NCBI RefSeq assembly: GCF_009859475.1
Contig: NZ_CP044549.1
Coordinates: 2,480,001-2,544,000 of the forward strand
Length of the DNA: 64,000 nt
From: Hydrogenophaga sp. BPS33
GTDB lineage: Bacteria; Pseudomonadota; Gammaproteobacteria; Burkholderiales; Burkholderiaceae_C
Reading direction: 5' to 3'
Position numbers and translations under genes: made by a program. The notes beneath the pieces are model-generated. The model was not told where the DNA came from. It made no database searches and worked only from the letters and a program-made list of their open reading frames with translations. This document shows positions 34,589-43,045 of this stretch, piece by piece. Every line of letters begins with the position of its first letter. Position 1 is the stretch's first letter.

Positions 34589-35578
34589 ATGAAAACCCAA
34601 CTTCACCGCCGCGCCTTGCTTCTCGCCGCCCCGTGCATGACCTTCGGCCTGGCGGGCGCATGGGCCCAGGCGCCCTGGCCTCAGCGACCGGTCACCATCG
34701 TGGTGCCGACGCCGGCGGGTGGCCCGGCCGACGTGGTCGCCCGCATCGTGGCGCAGAAACTTCAGGATCGGCTGGGTCAGGCGGTCCTGGTGGACAACAA
34801 ACCCGGTGCGGGTGGCTTGCTGGGGGTCGAACTCGTGGCCCGCGCACGGCCCGATGGCTACACCATCGCGATGCCCAGCTCCTCCGTGATCCTGTCCACG
34901 GCCATCGATCCCAAGGCGGTGCGTTTTGACATCCGCACGGACTTCGAACTGCTCACCACCGCGGGCAAGATTCCGCTGGTCATGTCGGCCAACAACGCAA
35001 TGCCGTTTTCGAACTTCCGTGAGTTTGTGTCCTACGCCAAGGCGAATCCCGGCAAGCTGTCTGTGGGCGTGACGCCCGGGCTGGCCACCACCGCGCACGT
35101 GCTGATGGAACGCATCAAGCTGGAGATGGGCATTGACATCGTTCCCGTCGCGTACAAGGGCAGCGGTCCGGCGACGATCGCCGTGAGCACCGGTGAAGTG
35201 CAGGTGATCATGGACAACATCTCGGGCTCGGGTGCGTTCATTCAGGCGGGCAAGATCAAGCCCATCGCGATCATGACGCCGCAGCGCAATCCCAACTATC
35301 CGCAGGTGTTGAGCATTGCCGAGCAAGGCCATCCGGGGCTCGCGGTGGAGACCTGGAACGGCTTTGTCGTGCCCAAGGGAGTGCCGAAGGAGGTGGTGCA
35401 GCTGCTGCAGCGCGAGCTCATGGCGGTGATGAACGATCCGGAGATGGTGGCGAAGCTGCGCTCCCTGGGGCAAGACCCGGGTGGTCAGACCCCGGAGGAG
35501 TTCGCCGCCATCATGCGCAATGGGCTCGAGATGTGGACACGCGTCATCCGGCAGGCCAACCTGAAGCTGACGCAGTGA
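34589..35578 (+). CDS. Bug-family TTT transporter substrate-binding protein
   Basis: A 329-residue receptor with signal peptide (MKTQLHRRALLLAAPCMTFG, cleaved near GAWAQA). Family motifs VPTPAGGPADVVAR, VDNKPGAGGLLG and the DGYTIAMPSSS segment. The carboxylate-binding loop is VGVTPGLATTAHVL, different from the YASPG form of most others here, so its ligand likely differs. It is the last gene of the plus-strand oxygenase operon; AAGGAGA precedes the ATG. It converges on the RidA gene with 16 bases between stops. Confidence 0.9.
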   Translation: MKTQLHRRALLLAAPCMTFGLAGAWAQAPWPQRPVTIVVPTPAGGPADVVARIVAQKLQDRLGQAVLVDNKPGAGGLLGVELVARARPDGYTIAMPSSSVILSTAIDPKAVRFDIRTDFELLTTAGKIPLVMSANNAMPFSNFREFVSYAKANPGKLSVGVTPGLATTAHVLMERIKLEMGIDIVPVAYKGSGPATIAVSTGEVQVIMDNISGSGAFIQAGKIKPIAIMTPQRNPNYPQVLSIAEQGHPGLAVETWNGFVVPKGVPKEVVQLLQRELMAVMNDPEMVAKLRSLGQDPGGQTPEEFAAIMRNGLEMWTRVIRQANLKLTQ

Positions 35579-35594
35579 TCGGCAGGTGGGCCCG

Positions 35595-35963
35595 CTACGC
35601 CACGTAGGCCACGATCTCGATCTTCATGCCCGGTACCACCAGGGCCACCCCCGCGCTCGACCGGTTCGGCCAAGGCGCCCGGAAGAACTCGCGGTAGACC
35701 GCGTCGATGGCCGGCATGTCGGCCACGTCGGTCATGTAGATCAGAACCTGTGCCACGTCGTCCATCGTCCTGCCGGCACGCTCCACCGCGCGCCGCAGGT
35801 TGGCGAACGTCAGGCGCGCCTGCTCTTCGATGGTGCCGGTGGTGTCCACGCTGCCATCTTCGCGCACCGGCCCGTGCGCGGTGTAGAGCACACCGCCGGC
35901 ACGGACCATCCACGAAAAAGGTTGCTGGAAGTCGGGCAGGCCGACGTCGATCACTTCTCTCAT
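35595..35963 (-). CDS. RidA/YjgF/Rid-family protein
   Basis: A 122-residue Rid-family protein (MREVIDVGLPDFQQPFSWMV, then FANLRRAVERAGRTMDDVAQ and a VALVVPGMKIEIVAYVA end). True RidA deaminates enamine/imine intermediates and keeps an Arg near residue 105; here that strand reads PNRSSAGVALV, and I cannot confirm the Arg position. Relatives in catabolic operons hydrolyse aminoacrylate- or aminomuconate-type intermediates. It is the last gene of the minus-strand array, 13 bases after the Bug gene. Confidence 0.85.
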   Translation of the reverse strand: MREVIDVGLPDFQQPFSWMVRAGGVLYTAHGPVREDGSVDTTGTIEEQARLTFANLRRAVERAGRTMDDVAQVLIYMTDVADMPAIDAVYREFFRAPWPNRSSAGVALVVPGMKIEIVAYVA

Positions 35964-35976
35964 GGAGGTCCGACGA

Positions 35977-36963
35977 TCAGTCGGCCATGATCCCGGTTTC
36001 CCGGATCACCTTGCCGTAGCGTTCGTTGTGGTACTGGTTGATCTTGGCCAGGGCCGCCGGCTCACCGCCGACGGGAATCAGCGCCATGGTCTGCATGCGC
36101 GCCTGCACGTCGGGCATCTTGAGGATGTCGTTCAGGTGGCCGTTGAGCGTGCGAACCACGTCGGCGGGCATGCCCTTGGGGCCGAAGAAGCCTTGCCAGG
36201 CACCCACTTCCGCGTCCTTCACGCCGGCCTCGGCCAGCGTGGGCACGTTGGGCGCCAGCGACGAGCGCTGCGGGTCCGCCACGGCCACGTTCACCAGCTT
36301 GCCCTGGCTGATGTATTGCGCCACCGGACCGAGCGTGGTGTACATCATGGGGATGTGGCCGGCCACGAGATCGACGATGGCCGGGCCGCTGCCACGGTAG
36401 GGCACTTGCGCCAGCTTGGTGCCGGCCGACCGGTTGACCATCTCGCCCAGGATGTGCATGGGCGAACCGCTGCCGGGGCTGGCGTAGTTGGCGACCTTGC
36501 CGCTCTTGGCGGCGGCCACCACGTCCTTCACCGTGTTCAGGCCCGAGCCTGCGTGGGTGATGAGAAAGAGCGATTGCGTGCCGGCCAGCAGGATCGGCGT
36601 GAAGTCGGTGAGCGGGTTGTAGACCGCGCCCGTGCCGGGCTTGAGCACCAGCGGTGCGGTGGCGAAGGTGTTGGGTGTGAAGAGCAGGGTATAGCCATCG
36701 GGCGCGGCCTTGGCCACGTAGGAATTGCCGATGGTGCCGCTGGCGCCGGTCTTGTTCTCCACCACCACCGGCTGGCCGACGCGGGCCTGCAGCTTCTCGG
36801 CAAAGCTGCGCGCCAGCGCGTCGGTGTCGCCACCGGGCGGGAACGACACGACCAGGGTGATGGTCTTGCTGGGGTAGGCCTGGGCCAGGGCAGCGCCGCC
36901 GGGCAGGGCGAGCGCGGCTGCGGCAGTCATGGTGGCGAGCATCAGCTTGCGTCGATCGATCAT
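35977..36963 (-). CDS. Bug-family TTT transporter substrate-binding protein
   Basis: A 328-residue receptor with signal peptide (MIDRRKLMLATMTAAAALAL, then ALAQA). Motifs VSFPPGGDTDALAR, VVENKTGASGTIG, DGYTLLFTPNTFATAPLVL and YASPGSGSPMHILGE. It is strikingly similar along its length to the receptor at 781, suggesting they bind related acids. GGAG lies 8 bases before the ATG. Between an SDR and a RidA gene on the same strand. Confidence 0.9.
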   Translation of the reverse strand: MIDRRKLMLATMTAAAALALPGGAALAQAYPSKTITLVVSFPPGGDTDALARSFAEKLQARVGQPVVVENKTGASGTIGNSYVAKAAPDGYTLLFTPNTFATAPLVLKPGTGAVYNPLTDFTPILLAGTQSLFLITHAGSGLNTVKDVVAAAKSGKVANYASPGSGSPMHILGEMVNRSAGTKLAQVPYRGSGPAIVDLVAGHIPMMYTTLGPVAQYISQGKLVNVAVADPQRSSLAPNVPTLAEAGVKDAEVGAWQGFFGPKGMPADVVRTLNGHLNDILKMPDVQARMQTMALIPVGGEPAALAKINQYHNERYGKVIRETGIMAD

Positions 36964-37025
36964 GTTTTTGTCTCCGGTGGTGGTGGTTGTGGTCTGACAG
37001 GAAAACGATCAGGAGGCACGCGGTG

Positions 37026-37805
37026 CTAGAACACGCCGTTGAACGAGCCGCCGTCGATGAGGATGTTCTGGCCGTTGATGTAGCCGGCGTGCACGCTGCA
37101 CAGGTAGGCGCAGGTGTGGCCGAGCTCGCTCGGTTGGCCCGGGCGGTGCGCGGGGTGCTTGGCAAAGCGGGCGCTGCGCACTTCTTCGGGTGTCTTGCCT
37201 TCGCGCTGCGCCTGCGCGGCGAAGTTGCTGGCCAGTCGCGCGGTGTCGAAGGCGCCGGGCAGGAGGTTGTTGATGGTCACGCCGCGCGCCACCGTGCTGC
37301 GCGCCAGGCTGGCGACGAAGCCGGTGAGGCCGCTGCGCGCGCCGGTGGACAGGCCCAGGCCGTCCACGGGCGATTTCACCGCGCTGGAGGTGAGGTTGAT
37401 GATGCGGCCGAAGCCGCGCGCCATCATGCCGTCCACCGTGGCCTTGATGAGTTCGATCGGCGCGAGCATGTTGGCGTCGATGGCCTTGTGCCAGGTCTCG
37501 CGGTCCCATTGGCGGAAGTCGCCGGGCGCGGGGCCGCCGGCGTTGGTGATGAGGATGTCGAACGCGGGGTGCGCGGCGAAGATGCGCGCGCGGCCTTCAT
37601 CGGCGGTCACGTCGGCGGCGATCCAGTCGACCCGGCCCGCGCCGTGCGCGGCCAGGCGTTCGGCCGCTTCGCGCAGCGGCCCTTCGGTGCGCGCGGCGAT
37701 CACCACGTGCACACCGTCTTTCACCAGCGCTTCGGCGCAGGCATAGCCCAGCCCCGAACTCGCGCCGCACACCAGTGCTTTCTTGCCAGCAATGCCCAGA
37801 TCCAT
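37026..37805 (-). CDS. SDR-family protein with altered catalytic Tyr/Lys
   Basis: A 259-residue SDR-fold protein. It keeps the nucleotide motif (GASSGLG, residues 14-20) and NNA-type ITNAGG, and a Ser (LTSSAV), but where YxxxK is expected it reads STGAR: the Tyr is Ser and the Lys is Arg. It is thus probably not a standard dehydrogenase; a group of FabG-like SDRs with this change is known. The C-terminus IDGGSFNGVF is typical. It overlaps nothing; RidA starts 6 bases upstream in the same operon. Confidence 0.86.
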   Translation of the reverse strand: MDLGIAGKKALVCGASSGLGYACAEALVKDGVHVVIAARTEGPLREAAERLAAHGAGRVDWIAADVTADEGRARIFAAHPAFDILITNAGGPAPGDFRQWDRETWHKAIDANMLAPIELIKATVDGMMARGFGRIINLTSSAVKSPVDGLGLSTGARSGLTGFVASLARSTVARGVTINNLLPGAFDTARLASNFAAQAQREGKTPEEVRSARFAKHPAHRPGQPSELGHTCAYLCSVHAGYINGQNILIDGGSFNGVF

Positions 37806-37811
37806 GGTGGT

Positions 37812-38252
37812 TCAGCTTTCGTTTGAGAGGGGGATGGTTTCGCGCAGATCGGTGTCCAGGCGCGCCCAGGCGTCGATCTCCACGTGCAGTTCTGGAAACA
37901 CCAGAGCCTTCACGGCCACCAGCGTGGAGCAGGGCGTGTGCGCGCCGAAGAAGTCGCGCCTGGCGCGGCCCACTTCGTCCTTGTCGGCGATGTCGGTCAG
38001 GTAGACCACGGTCTTCGTGATGTTGTGCTTGTGCCCGCCGGCCGCGCTGACCAGTGCTTCGAGCTTCTTCAGCACCACCATGGCCTGGTCGTACGCGCCG
38101 AGCGCTTCACCGCGTTCGGCGGCCTGGCGCGTGGCGGGGTGGCCGGTCATGCCCGACATCACCACTTCCTGGCCGATGCGGTAGCCGTTGGTCCAACTGG
38201 CGGTGGGCAGGTCCGGCACCTGCGGGCACTGGAGTTTTTCGGCGATCGCCAT
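37812..38252 (-). CDS. RidA-family protein (second copy)
   Basis: A 146-residue Rid-family protein. The start at 38252 overlaps the stop of the upstream gene by one base, so the two are coupled; the open frame upstream of this ATG is a shadow. Recognisable features are VVMSGMTGHPATRQAAERGE, YDQAMVVLKKLEALV and the CSTLVAVKALVFPELHVEID strand near the end. Not closely similar to the RidA at 35595, so they probably act on different intermediates. Confidence 0.85.
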   Translation of the reverse strand: MAIAEKLQCPQVPDLPTASWTNGYRIGQEVVMSGMTGHPATRQAAERGEALGAYDQAMVVLKKLEALVSAAGGHKHNITKTVVYLTDIADKDEVGRARRDFFGAHTPCSTLVAVKALVFPELHVEIDAWARLDTDLRETIPLSNES

Positions 38253-38590
38253 CACTGGCCTCCCGCGCGCACGCGTTCGATGATGCGCTCGCGCACCGGC
38301 ACGAAGTCGTAGGTGGGATAGACCTCGGTCTGGAACACGCCCCAGGCGGAGCGCTCCAGTTCGAGGTTCACGCGGCCCAGGAGGTGCGCAGGCACCTCCA
38401 GCGTGACGATCTGGCCCAGGCCCATGGCCACGGTCCACGAGACGACGCGCGTGCCTTCCACCGGGAAACGGTCCCACCACCCGCTGGCCTTGAGCTTGGC
38501 CTGCACGTCGTCCAGCGTGAGCCCCGGGTGGTGCTTGAGCACCAGGGTGAGCAAGACGTTGGGGTTATCGGTCGCGGCAGGTTGGCCCAT
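38252..38590 (-). CDS. Unknown 112-residue protein
   Basis: I do not recognise this protein. It is 112 residues, soluble, with a clear a/b mixture: NVLLTLVLKHHPGLTLDDVQ, then WTVAMGLGQIVTLEVPAHLL and a basic C-terminus. It begins 7 bases after the Bug gene end and shares a base with the RidA gene. Fully integrated into the operon and with normal codon use, so it is real; a small dimeric a+b-barrel or cofactor-free isomerase role is possible but unsupported. Confidence 0.72.
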   Translation of the reverse strand: MGQPAATDNPNVLLTLVLKHHPGLTLDDVQAKLKASGWWDRFPVEGTRVVSWTVAMGLGQIVTLEVPAHLLGRVNLELERSAWGVFQTEVYPTYDFVPVRERIIERVRAGGQ

Positions 38591-38597
38591 GGCGGTA

Positions 38598-39590
38598 TCA
38601 CTCCACGGTGATGTTGCGGTCCTTGATGACCTTCGCCCAACGCGCGGTCTCGTCGCGGATGTGCTTGTCGAAGGCGGTGGTCTTGATGTCCCACGAGGTC
38701 AGGCCCTGGCCCTTGAGCTGTTCCTGCACGGCGGGCTGGGCCAGGATCTCGGCCGCATCCTTGGCCAGTTGCGCCGCCACGTCGGCCGGCGTGCCGGCAG
38801 GCGCGAGCAGGCCGTACCACGAGGGCACCACGACGCCGGGCACGCCCGATTCGGCCAGGGTCGGGATCTCGGGCGCGGTGGGCGTGCGTGCGCTGTCCGT
38901 CAGGGCCAGTGCCACGAGCTTGCCGCTGCGGATGTGCGGCAGCACGGTGGGCAGGTTGCTGAAGGTCAGCGGCACCACGCCACCGAGCACGTCGTTGATG
39001 GCGGGCGGCGTGCCCTTGTAGGCAATGTGCAGGATGTCCACGTTCGCCTGCGACTTGAAGAGCTCGCCGGCCAGGTGCAGGCCGCTGCCCACGCCGGGCG
39101 AGGCGTACGACAGGGTGTTGGGCTTGGCCTTGGCCTGCGCGATCAGATCGGCCACGGTCTTGATGCCGGTCTTGGGGCTGGTGACGATCACGTTGGGCGT
39201 CTTCGCCAGCATGGCCACGGGCACGAAGTCCTTCTGGATGTCGAAGGGGAACTTGGGCATCAGCGTGGGGTTGATGGTGAGGTTGCCGGCCGGGATCACC
39301 AGCAGCGTGTGGCCATCGGCCTTGGCGCGCTTGACGCGCTCCATGCCGATGTTGCCAGCGGCACCCGGTGCGTTGTCCACCACGGCGAGTTGGCTGTAGC
39401 GCTTGCCCAGGCCATCGGCCAGCACGCGCGCGAGCGTGTCGATGGGGCCACCTGGCGGGAAGGGGGCGATCAGCGTGAACTTGTCCGAGGCCAGCTGCTT
39501 CTCGGCGGTGGTCTGCGCGTGGGCCACAGTGGTGCCCAGCAGGGCGAACAGCGAAGTGAAGGCGATCAGGGTGCGGCGGTGGTGCGTCAT
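38598..39590 (-). CDS. Bug-family TTT transporter substrate-binding protein (tandem copy A)
   Basis: A 330-residue receptor with signal peptide (MTHHRRTLIAFTSLFALLGT, then VAHAQ). Motifs IAPFPPGGPIDTLAR, VVDNAPGAAGNIG and YASPGVGSGLHLAGE. It is adjacent to, and a close duplicate of, the receptor at 39635: the two share an identical run of 28 residues between about residues 95 and 125, including HTLLVIPAGNLTINPTLMPK. The gap between them is 44 bases. Confidence 0.9.
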   Translation of the reverse strand: MTHHRRTLIAFTSLFALLGTTVAHAQTTAEKQLASDKFTLIAPFPPGGPIDTLARVLADGLGKRYSQLAVVDNAPGAAGNIGMERVKRAKADGHTLLVIPAGNLTINPTLMPKFPFDIQKDFVPVAMLAKTPNVIVTSPKTGIKTVADLIAQAKAKPNTLSYASPGVGSGLHLAGELFKSQANVDILHIAYKGTPPAINDVLGGVVPLTFSNLPTVLPHIRSGKLVALALTDSARTPTAPEIPTLAESGVPGVVVPSWYGLLAPAGTPADVAAQLAKDAAEILAQPAVQEQLKGQGLTSWDIKTTAFDKHIRDETARWAKVIKDRNITVE

Positions 39591-39634
39591 GTGAAAACTC
39601 TCAAGGATTCAAAAGTGGGTGAGGATGGCCAGGG

Positions 39635-40618
39635 TCATTCCATCGTGATGTTGCGGGCCTTGATCACCTTGGCCCAGCGCGCGGTTTCCTCGCGGATGTA
39701 GGCGTCGAAGGCCGAGGTCTTCAGGTCCCACTCGGTCATGCCTTGCGACTTGAAGAACTCGCGGAACTGCGGCTGGGCCAGGATGGCGTCCACGTCCTTG
39801 GCCAGCTGTGCCACCACATCGCTGGGCGTGCCGGCCGGCGCCATCAGGCCGTACCACGAGGGCACCACCACGCCAGGCACACCTTGCTCGGCCATGGTGG
39901 GAATGTTCGGGGCGTGCGGCGAGCGTTTGCTGTCGGTCAGGCCCAGCGCCACCAGCCGGCCGCTTTCGATGTGCGGCAGCATGGTGGGCAGGTTGCCCAC
40001 CATCAGCGGCACCGTGCCGGCCAGCAAATCGTTGATGGCCGGGGTCGATCCCTTGTAGGCCACGTGCTGGATGTCGATGCCGGCCTGGTCCTTGAACAGC
40101 TCGCCGGCGATGTGCAGGCCACTGCCCATGCCACTGGAAGCGAAGAAGAGTTCGCCCGGCTTCTGCTTGGCCGTCTTGATCACGTCGGCCACGGTCTTGA
40201 AGCCCGACTTGGGGTTGGCCATCAGCACGTTGGGCGTGGTCGCCAGCATGGTCACGGCGACGAAGTCCTTCTGCACGTCGAAGGGAAACTTGGGCATCAG
40301 CGTGGGGTTGATGGTGAGGTTGCCCGCAGGGATGACAAGCAGCGTGTGGCCATCGGCCTTGGACCGCTTGACCTTGCCCATGCCGATGGTGCCCGCGCCA
40401 CCGGGCACGTTGTCGACCACGGCCACCTGGTTGTAGCGTTTGGCCAGGCCGTCGGCCAGCATGCGCGAGAGCGAGTCGAGCGCGCCGCCGGCCGGAAAGG
40501 GCGTGACCACGGTGAACCGGTCGGACGAGAGCTGCTTTTCAGCGGCGTTCTGCGCGTGAGCGGTGCCCATGAGGGCGAACATCGAGGCGAGGGCGAGGAG
40601 GGTGCGACGGCTGGTCAT
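39635..40618 (-). CDS. Bug-family TTT transporter substrate-binding protein (tandem copy B)
   Basis: A 327-residue receptor, tandem duplicate of the gene at 38598. Signal peptide MTSRRTLLALASMFALMGTA, then HAQ. Its proline-rich loop is VTPFPAGGALDSLSR and its ligand loop FASSGMGSGLHIAGE, where copy A has YASPGVGSGLHLAGE, so specificity may have diverged. A 115-base gap separates it from the aldehyde dehydrogenase gene. Confidence 0.9.
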   Translation of the reverse strand: MTSRRTLLALASMFALMGTAHAQNAAEKQLSSDRFTVVTPFPAGGALDSLSRMLADGLAKRYNQVAVVDNVPGGAGTIGMGKVKRSKADGHTLLVIPAGNLTINPTLMPKFPFDVQKDFVAVTMLATTPNVLMANPKSGFKTVADVIKTAKQKPGELFFASSGMGSGLHIAGELFKDQAGIDIQHVAYKGSTPAINDLLAGTVPLMVGNLPTMLPHIESGRLVALGLTDSKRSPHAPNIPTMAEQGVPGVVVPSWYGLMAPAGTPSDVVAQLAKDVDAILAQPQFREFFKSQGMTEWDLKTSAFDAYIREETARWAKVIKARNITME

Positions 40619-40733
40619 GGCTTGAACAAAATGAGATGAGAAAAAAAGAAAAGATGTCGCACCGAATGGAATCCGGCAGATGCCGGACCTTGTCTCCTGT
40701 TGTGTGCAGCGACGCGGATGGGTTGAGCAAGAC

Positions 40734-42206
40734 TCAGGCCGTGGCCCAGGGCATGGGCGCTTCGTTCAGGCCCCAGTAGAAGCTCTTCTGGCTGGTGTAT
40801 TCGAGGATGCCCAGGCGGCCCTTCTCCTGGCCGTAGCCGCTCATCTTCACGCCGGTGAAGGGCGTGCTGATAGAGAAGACCTTGTAGGTGTTGATCCAGA
40901 CCGTGCCGGTCTGCAGCGCGCGCCCGATGCGCCAGGCGCTCTTGAAGTCGCGCGTCCAGATGCCCGAGGCCAGGCCGAACATGTTGTCGTTGCACTGCGC
41001 GATCAGGTCGGCCTCGTCCTTCCACGGCAGCAGCGCCAGCACCGGGCCGAAGATCTCTTCCTGGCACATGCGCGCGCTGTTGGGCAGGCCTTCGAAGATG
41101 GTGGGCAGGTAGTAGCTGCCGCCGTCGTAGAAGCCGCCGCTGGGACGCTCGCCACCGCAGAGCACGGTGCCGCCTTCGTCGCGGCCCAGTTGCACGTACT
41201 TCTCCACCGAGGCGCGGTGGCCCAGGTTGACCAGCGGGCCCATCTGCGTCTCTTCCTTCGACGGGTCGCCCACGCGCAGGCGTTTGACGCCTTCGAGCAG
41301 GCGCGCCTTGAACTCGTTGTAGACGCTCTCGTGCACGAAGGCGCGCGAGCCGGCGATGCAGGACTCGCCCGAGGAGCTGAAGATGCCGTAGAGCACACCG
41401 GCCACGGCGTGGTCCAGGTCCGCGTCGGGCATGACGATGGTGGGCGACTTGCCGCCGAGCTCCAGCGAGGTCGGCATGAGCTTCTCGGCCGCCAGACGCT
41501 GGATGCCCATGCCCACGGTGGTGCCACCGGTGAAGGCGATGCGCTTGATGAGGGGATGCTTGACCAGCGCATCGCCGACGATGCTGCCCTTGCCCGGCAG
41601 CACGCTGATGATGCCGTCGGGCACGCCGGCCTGCTGCGCGATTTTGGCGAGTTCAAGCGCCATGCGCGGCGTGATCTCGGCGGGCTTGAAGACCATGGCG
41701 CAGCCGGCGGCAAGCGCCGGGGCGAGCTTCTGCGCTTCGCTGGCGATGGGGCTGTTCCAGGGCGTGATGGCGCCGACCACGCCCAGCGGCTCGTTCACGC
41801 TCATGCTGAGGAAGTCGCCGCGCGAAGGGGTGATGGTGTCTTCCCAGGTTTCGGCGGCGGCGCCGAAGAACTGGAAGGTGCCGGCGGCGCTGGCGACCAG
41901 GGCGCGGCATTCCTTGATGGGCTTGCCGTTGTCCAGGCGTTGCAGCTGGGCGAGGTCTTCGCTGCGCTCGCGGATGCCGCCCGCGATGCGGTAGAGGATG
42001 GCGGCGCGTTCGTGGTGCTTGAGCTTGGCCCAGGCGGGTTGCTGGCGCGCGCGCTCGGCCGCTTGCACAGCCTCGTCCACATCGGCGGCGGTGGCCGCGT
42101 GCAGGCGGGCCACGGCGCTGCCGTCGTGCGGGTATTCGGTGGTGTATTCGGGGCCGCTGGCATCGCGCCATTGGCCGGCGATGAAGCTCTTGAGTTGGTC
42201 GGTCAT
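40734..42206 (-). CDS. Aldehyde dehydrogenase
   Basis: A 490-residue NAD(P)-dependent aldehyde dehydrogenase. The general base Glu249 is in ELGGKSP and the nucleophile Cys283 in GESCIAG; N-terminal TPWNSPI carries the substrate-stabilising Asn151. The C-terminal motif MSGYGQEKG is normal. ATG 42206 overlaps the stop of the upstream dehydrogenase gene. It follows a ThDP decarboxylase and an aspartate-dehydrogenase-like enzyme, so it likely oxidises the aldehyde they produce. Confidence 0.93.
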   Translation of the reverse strand: MTDQLKSFIAGQWRDASGPEYTTEYPHDGSAVARLHAATAADVDEAVQAAERARQQPAWAKLKHHERAAILYRIAGGIRERSEDLAQLQRLDNGKPIKECRALVASAAGTFQFFGAAAETWEDTITPSRGDFLSMSVNEPLGVVGAITPWNSPIASEAQKLAPALAAGCAMVFKPAEITPRMALELAKIAQQAGVPDGIISVLPGKGSIVGDALVKHPLIKRIAFTGGTTVGMGIQRLAAEKLMPTSLELGGKSPTIVMPDADLDHAVAGVLYGIFSSSGESCIAGSRAFVHESVYNEFKARLLEGVKRLRVGDPSKEETQMGPLVNLGHRASVEKYVQLGRDEGGTVLCGGERPSGGFYDGGSYYLPTIFEGLPNSARMCQEEIFGPVLALLPWKDEADLIAQCNDNMFGLASGIWTRDFKSAWRIGRALQTGTVWINTYKVFSISTPFTGVKMSGYGQEKGRLGILEYTSQKSFYWGLNEAPMPWATA

Positions 42207-43045
42207 ATGGTCACCGAGGAAGTGCGGTTGTGCAGGAAGCGCAGTGCCGAGAGCACGGTGAGCGCTGAAGTTTTCGGGTTGTCGGCCAGCGGCTTGCCGC
42301 GCATGGTGATGTGCATCTCGCCGAAGGCGCCGCGCACGTCGATCTCGTGGACGTTCTCGGTCACGGTCGGGTCGGCGATCAGGCGCACGCGCGTCGCGTC
42401 CAGGCCCAGGCCGGCGAGCGAGACGGTGGCGGCCACGTTGGCATTCTTCGGGTACAGATGCGCGGCCTCGCGCGCCGTGGCTTCCAGGATCACGGTGGGC
42501 TCGGTGATCGCGTCCAGGTTCGTCACCTGCTCGGCCGGGCTGCCGCGCCAGCCTTGGGGCGGTTTGCGGCCGATGTAGGTCACGCTGTCCAGGCCAGCGA
42601 GGCGCGCCGAGGCGATCGCGTCGATGCCGCCAATGGCGCCGGCCAGCAGGTGCACGCGCGTGCCGCCGCGCTGCGCGGCGTCGGCCAGCTTCTCGGGCAG
42701 GCCGTCTTCGGACAGCGCACCCACCGAGAGCACCGCGCATTCGATGCCGCGTTCCAATGCCGGCAGCACGTGGCAGGCCAGCGCGCCATGGCCCGCGGCC
42801 TCCAGCAGCAGCGTGGTCTCGGGCGGCACGGCGCTGCAGACGGTCAAGCCATCGCCGACCTGTGCCTGCGTTTCGGCCACCTTGGCTTCGGACACCACCA
42901 CGTGCGTGATGCGCACGCTGGGGTGCCCGGCCATGCGCGCGATCAGCGTGCGGCCGATGGCACCATGGCCGATGAGCGTGACGCGTTGGATGGCGCTCAT
43001 GGACGTGGCCTGGTGGTGCGCGCTGGCCAGGGGAAGGCCGCTCAT
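42203..43045 (-). CDS. Aspartate dehydrogenase-like protein (NadX/DUF108 family)
   Basis: A 280-residue NAD(P)-dependent dehydrogenase. The Rossmann motif LIGHGAIG sits near residues 24-31; KNANVAATVSLAGLG and GKPLADNPKTSALTVLS are hallmarks of the aspartate dehydrogenase family, which converts L-aspartate and relatives to imino acid or oxaloacetate plus ammonia. ATG 43045 is chosen because it overlaps the previous stop and is preceded by purine-rich AGGAAG; ATG 43000 would give the usual 265 residues. In a catabolic operon another amino acid may be the substrate. Confidence 0.87.
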   Translation of the reverse strand: MSGLPLASAHHQATSMSAIQRVTLIGHGAIGRTLIARMAGHPSVRITHVVVSEAKVAETQAQVGDGLTVCSAVPPETTLLLEAAGHGALACHVLPALERGIECAVLSVGALSEDGLPEKLADAAQRGGTRVHLLAGAIGGIDAIASARLAGLDSVTYIGRKPPQGWRGSPAEQVTNLDAITEPTVILEATAREAAHLYPKNANVAATVSLAGLGLDATRVRLIADPTVTENVHEIDVRGAFGEMHITMRGKPLADNPKTSALTVLSALRFLHNRTSSVTI

